Part shown: in pieces, positions 61,537 through 64,000 of the stretch
How the letters are laid out: the number at the start of each line of letters is the position of its first letter
Numbering within the stretch: position 1 is the first letter of the stretch
Assembly: GCF_017876405.1 (NCBI RefSeq)
Contig: NZ_JAGINW010000001.1
Coordinates: 9,189,203-9,253,202, forward strand
Length of the DNA: 64,000 nt
Source of the DNA: Kibdelosporangium banguiense
Lineage (GTDB): Bacteria > Actinomycetota > Actinomycetes > Mycobacteriales > Pseudonocardiaceae
Direction: 5' to 3'
Notes under the pieces: generated by a model
Database searches by the model: none
Seen by the model: only the letters and a program-made list of their open reading frames with translations
Told to the model about the DNA's origin: nothing
Program-made: the position numbers and the translations under genes

Positions 61537-63066
61537 ATGACCAAGTTCAACCGACGCATCTTCGTCTTCGGCAGCGTCGCTGCTGCCGGCGCGCTCACCC
61601 TGAACGGCAACGCATCGGCCGCGCTGGCCTTTCCGTTCACTCTCGGCGTCGCGTCGGGAGATCCGTTGCCGGACGGCGTGGTGCTGTGGACCAGGCTCGC
61701 GACCGCGCCGCTCAACGGCGACGGGCACGGTGGCATGCCGAACCAGGCCGTGGACGTGGATTGGCAGGTCGCCACCGACGAGGTGTTCAGCAACGTCGTA
61801 CAGAGTGGAAAAGTGACGGCCTACTACGCCGACGCCCACTCCGTGCACGTGGAAGTCAACGGTCTTCAGCCCGATTACGAGTATTACTACCGGTTCCGGG
61901 CCGACGGCCACCTCTCCCCTGTCGGCCGCACCCGGACCGCGCCCGCCCTGGATGTGGTGGGGCGTGATCTGTTGATGGCGTTCACCTCATGCGCGCACTT
62001 CGAGGACGGCTACTACACCGTCTACCGGCGAATGGCCGAGGAACGACCAGACCTCATCCTGCACCTCGGTGACTACATCTACGAGGGCGGCGCCCGCACA
62101 ACCGAGGTCCGGCAACACCTCGGCAAGGAGATCGTCGAACTCGACGACTACCGGCGGCGGTACGCGCAGTACAAGGCTGACCCTGATTTGCAGGCCGCGC
62201 ACGCCGCCGCTCCCTGGCTGGTGGTTCCCGACGACCACGAAGTGGAGAACAACTACGCGAACATGAAGCGGGCTGGGGACAAACCTGCGCCGGAACTGAC
62301 TCCTGCGCAATGGAAACAGCGGCGAACCGACGCGTATCGGGCCTACTACGAGAACATGCCACTCCGTGGACCCGCCAAACCCAACGGTGCCGACATCTTG
62401 CTCTACCGGCGCGTGCGCTGGGGCAGGCTGGCCACCTTCCACATGCTCGATACCCGGCAGTACCGCGATGACCAGGCGTGCGGGGACGGCTGGAAGTACT
62501 GCCCCGACGCCGGTGCCCCCGGGCGCAGCCTGCCTGGCCTGGCCCAGGAGAACTGGCTGCTCGACGGTTTGGCCCAGCGCACCGGTATCTGGGACCTGAT
62601 CGGCCAGCAGGTGTTCTTCGCCCGGCAGGCCGACGGCAACGACGCGGGCAACATGGACGCCTGGGACGGCTACCCGGCGTCTCGCGACCGCATCCAGAAG
62701 GGCTGGGTACAGCGTGGTGTGCGCAATCCCGTGGTGCTCACCGGAGACGTGCACCGGGCATGGGCCAACGAGCTCAAGATCGACTTCACCAACCCCGGCG
62801 CCCCTGTGATCGGGACCGAACTGGTGACCAGCTCGGTCTCCTCCGGAGGTGACGGTTCGGACAGCACCGCGATCCCGTACGGGGCGCTCAACCCGCACCT
62901 GAAGTTCCACTCCCAGCACCGCGGCTACGTCCGCACCCGGCTCAGTCAGACCAAAATGGACATCGACTTCCGGGTCGTTCCCAAGGTCAGCGTGCGCGGG
63001 GCCGCGGCACGGACGCAACGGTCGTTCCTCATCGAGGAAGGTCGCCCAGGCCTGCAGAACCCCTGA
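61537..63066 (+). CDS. phoD: PhoD-type alkaline phosphatase/phosphodiesterase, Tat-exported
   Basis: 509 residues. N-terminal twin-arginine signal (MTKFNRRIFVFGSVAAAGAL). PhoD metal-site motifs: SGDPLPDGVVLWTR, TSCAHFEDG, LHLGDYIYEGG, VPDDHEVENNY, LDTRQYRDD and LTGDVHRAWANELK. Cuts phosphomono- and diesters outside the cell under phosphate need. Co-transcribed with the FG-GAP protein. No obvious PHO box was seen. Confidence 0.92.
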   Translation: MTKFNRRIFVFGSVAAAGALTLNGNASAALAFPFTLGVASGDPLPDGVVLWTRLATAPLNGDGHGGMPNQAVDVDWQVATDEVFSNVVQSGKVTAYYADAHSVHVEVNGLQPDYEYYYRFRADGHLSPVGRTRTAPALDVVGRDLLMAFTSCAHFEDGYYTVYRRMAEERPDLILHLGDYIYEGGARTTEVRQHLGKEIVELDDYRRRYAQYKADPDLQAAHAAAPWLVVPDDHEVENNYANMKRAGDKPAPELTPAQWKQRRTDAYRAYYENMPLRGPAKPNGADILLYRRVRWGRLATFHMLDTRQYRDDQACGDGWKYCPDAGAPGRSLPGLAQENWLLDGLAQRTGIWDLIGQQVFFARQADGNDAGNMDAWDGYPASRDRIQKGWVQRGVRNPVVLTGDVHRAWANELKIDFTNPGAPVIGTELVTSSVSSGGDGSDSTAIPYGALNPHLKFHSQHRGYVRTRLSQTKMDIDFRVVPKVSVRGAAARTQRSFLIEEGRPGLQNP

Positions 63067-63080
63067 CGGCTTGAAACCTC

Positions 63081-63332
63081 TTAGATCTCGCTCTGGATCC
63101 AGCCGCGCAGCGCGGCGTAGTAGGCGTTGGTCAGGCGGCGAAGCGCTATCTCTTCGGGCATGCCCGCGGTGATCAGGTCGAGGATCTCGCGCGGGTCGAA
63201 CATCATGTTGTAGAGCAGCAGCGCGTGGTCGAAGTGCTCGCCTAGGTGCTCGACGGTTCGGACAGACTGATATCTCGCCGGTCCGCCCCGGAGCCGAATG
63301 CATGCACCGTCCGACCGTGACGTGACTTTCAT
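63081..63332 (-). CDS. Small hypothetical protein
   Basis: 83 residues from the ATG at 63332 (MKVTSRSDGACIRLRGG). Helical C-terminus (EILDLITAGMPEEIALRRLTNAYYAALRGWIQSEI). No family recognised. It converges on phoD with 14 bp between stops. Coding bias is acceptable, but it could be spurious. Confidence 0.45.
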   Translation of the reverse strand: MKVTSRSDGACIRLRGGPARYQSVRTVEHLGEHFDHALLLYNMMFDPREILDLITAGMPEEIALRRLTNAYYAALRGWIQSEI

Positions 63333-63801
63333 TCGACACGATGCCTCGCCATGACAGTGCCGGAACGAAACACCCCCGTTTACATCCCCATGGCCTCAGA
63401 GTATCGCCGCTCCCGCCCGATTCGCACTACAACATTCGACGGAACCGCTAATCACTCTATGTAATCACCTCTCGCGACACCACCAGACACCGGCCCTATC
63501 AGGCAATGTCAGCCACAGGACGCACCTGTGACATCCGGCGGCGCCATGTTTCATCGCCCGCCCGGACCATCCGGCAGCGCGGTTAATACATGCCAAAACC
63601 CGCCCATCCACCAGCCCCACAGCGATCCATAAAGGACAATTGACAGATTCGCGGAACACTGATTGAGTTGGCGCCGCAAGGGGGGCAAGTCCCGCTCATC
63701 AGCGGTGAGATTCATTCTTTGGTACACGTCCGCGAGGGCGGGCTCGCACGTTTCTCCAACGCCCCCATTCAGGTGATCTGATCGAAGGGAGCGCACTAGA
63801 A
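63333..63801. other. 469-bp intergenic region with promoter and structured leader
   Basis: No convincing gene. AT-richer than the rest between about 63410 and 63650. The right part holds a TTGACA (63640-63645) and a structured segment 63680-63766 just before the secreted-protein gene at 63802. The left part presumably carries the promoter of the small gene at 63332. Confidence 0.6.
63680..63766 (+). promoter_or_regulatory. Candidate structured 5' leader RNA
   Basis: GGGGGC (63681-63686) can pair with GCCCCC (63761-63766), enclosing a hairpin CCGCT/AGCGG (63692-63705) and a longer hairpin ACGT-cc-GCGAG / CTCGC-ACGT (63726-63751). A near-consensus -35 TTGACA lies at 63640. The start codon is 36 nt after the closing stem. 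It does not match a riboswitch class I can recognise. Confidence 0.4.
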
Positions 63802-64000
63802 ATGGCATTACCGTCTCGAGTCAGGCTTTCCTTGTCGAGGAAAGCCATGGGCTGGGCAGCGGTACTGGGGCTCACTGTCGGAGGGATCGCTCTCACCGCG
63901 ACGCCGGCCTGGACGACCGAGGTCCAGGCTTGCGACCGGTGGGCGAACGCGCCGTATCAGAGTGGTTCGTTCGTCGAAGGCGTGGTCGGCCGTGGTGGCT
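63802..64000 (+). CDS. Secreted protein, 3'-truncated by the window edge
   Basis: ATG 63802 with gaaggga 12 nt before. 66 residues visible: signal peptide (MALPSRVRLSLSRKAMGWAA then VLGLTVGGIALTATPAW), then a mature part starting near TTEVQACDRWANAPYQSG. The mature domain is too short to name. Preceded by a candidate structured leader. Confidence 0.75.
   Translation, partial: MALPSRVRLSLSRKAMGWAAVLGLTVGGIALTATPAWTTEVQACDRWANAPYQSGSFVEGVVGRGG

Noticed and set aside
61987..63339. 450-codon minus-strand frame
   Set aside because: Mostly antisense to phoD; only the small gene at 63081-63332, in a different frame, has some support.
63680..63801. c-di-AMP (ydaO-type) riboswitch
   Set aside because: The conserved GACAGCTAACC-like block of that class is absent; only generic pairing is seen.
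63551..63808. 85-codon minus-strand frame in the 469-bp gap
   Set aside because: No family, composition unlike genes nearby, and it covers the promoter and leader of the gene at 63802.
1..64000. CRISPR arrays, tRNA/rRNA genes, insertion sequences, prophage
   Set aside because: No regular spacer-repeat arrays, cloverleaf-type segments, transposase, integrase or phage structural genes were found by reading.

Overview
The window is high-GC actinobacterial DNA. Gene order, frequent ATGA/GTGA start-stop overlaps, many SARP/STAND/LysR/MarR-type genes, numerous Sec- or Tat-exported hydrolases and the style of the proteins all point to a soil actinomycete. A member of the Pseudonocardiales (Kibdelosporangium/Lentzea/Amycolatopsis-like) is my best guess, which is an inference and not proven. 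No rRNA, tRNA, CRISPR array, insertion sequence, integrase or prophage gene was found. Two genes are cut by the window edges.

Region 1 (1-7729) is a tight nine-gene operon for acyl-CoA chemistry: SDR, free-standing DUF35 protein, Ltp2-like thiolase-fold aldolase, two MaoC/hot-dog proteins, an alpha-methylacyl-CoA racemase, a second SDR, an acyl-CoA ligase fused to a third MaoC domain, and an unknown 189-residue protein. The set resembles the sterol/bile-acid side-chain shortening machinery (ligase, racemase, hydratase, dehydrogenase, retro-aldolase) and probably acts on an alpha-branched or alicyclic carboxylate.

Region 2 (7736-23425) is accessory: a frameshifted P-loop ATPase, an acyltransferase-fold protein, a 1253-residue NB-ARC/TPR STAND protein, the remnant of a SARP/AfsR regulator, secreted RICIN and calcium-repeat proteins, a Baeyer-Villiger-type monooxygenase, a TPR protein and two secreted proteins (one with a vWD-like module). 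Region 3 (23578-33058) holds a membrane protein coupled to a NarL-type two-component system, an NAD(P)-binding protein, a LysR/IMPase-like divergent pair, a secreted metalloprotease, and a truncated ECF sigma factor. Region 4 (33070-40024) has a NACHT STAND protein next to a small alarmone synthetase, then a group of secreted peptidases (trypsin, snapalysin, X-Pro dipeptidyl-peptidase-like); the last two share a repeated leader element.

Region 5 (40054-58002) consists of small regulated units: a MarR regulon with visible operators (SDR, MarR, MBL-fold hydrolase), LysR and hemerythrin genes, a string of deletion remnants (DUF4097, DrrA-like ATPase, ABC-2 permease, serine hydrolase), a hydrolase/oxidoreductase/MFS operon, an FAD oxidoreductase, a SRPBCC/DUF4166 pair behind orphan TetR-type operators, a secreted sugar dehydrogenase with CebR-like operators, a decayed HEAT gene, and an MFS/hydrolase operon with a divergent LysR gene. 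Region 6 (58098-64000) encodes exported proteins: sialidase-fold/RICIN, FG-GAP, PhoD and a partial secreted protein behind a structured leader.

Two themes stand out. First, the two large STAND NTPases carry the same N-terminal motif at the same residue positions, resembling RHIM-like bacterial amyloid signalling motifs. Second, at least seven loci are broken in ways that leave recognisable ends (internal deletions, truncations, single-base frameshifts), so this looks like a fast-eroding accessory segment.
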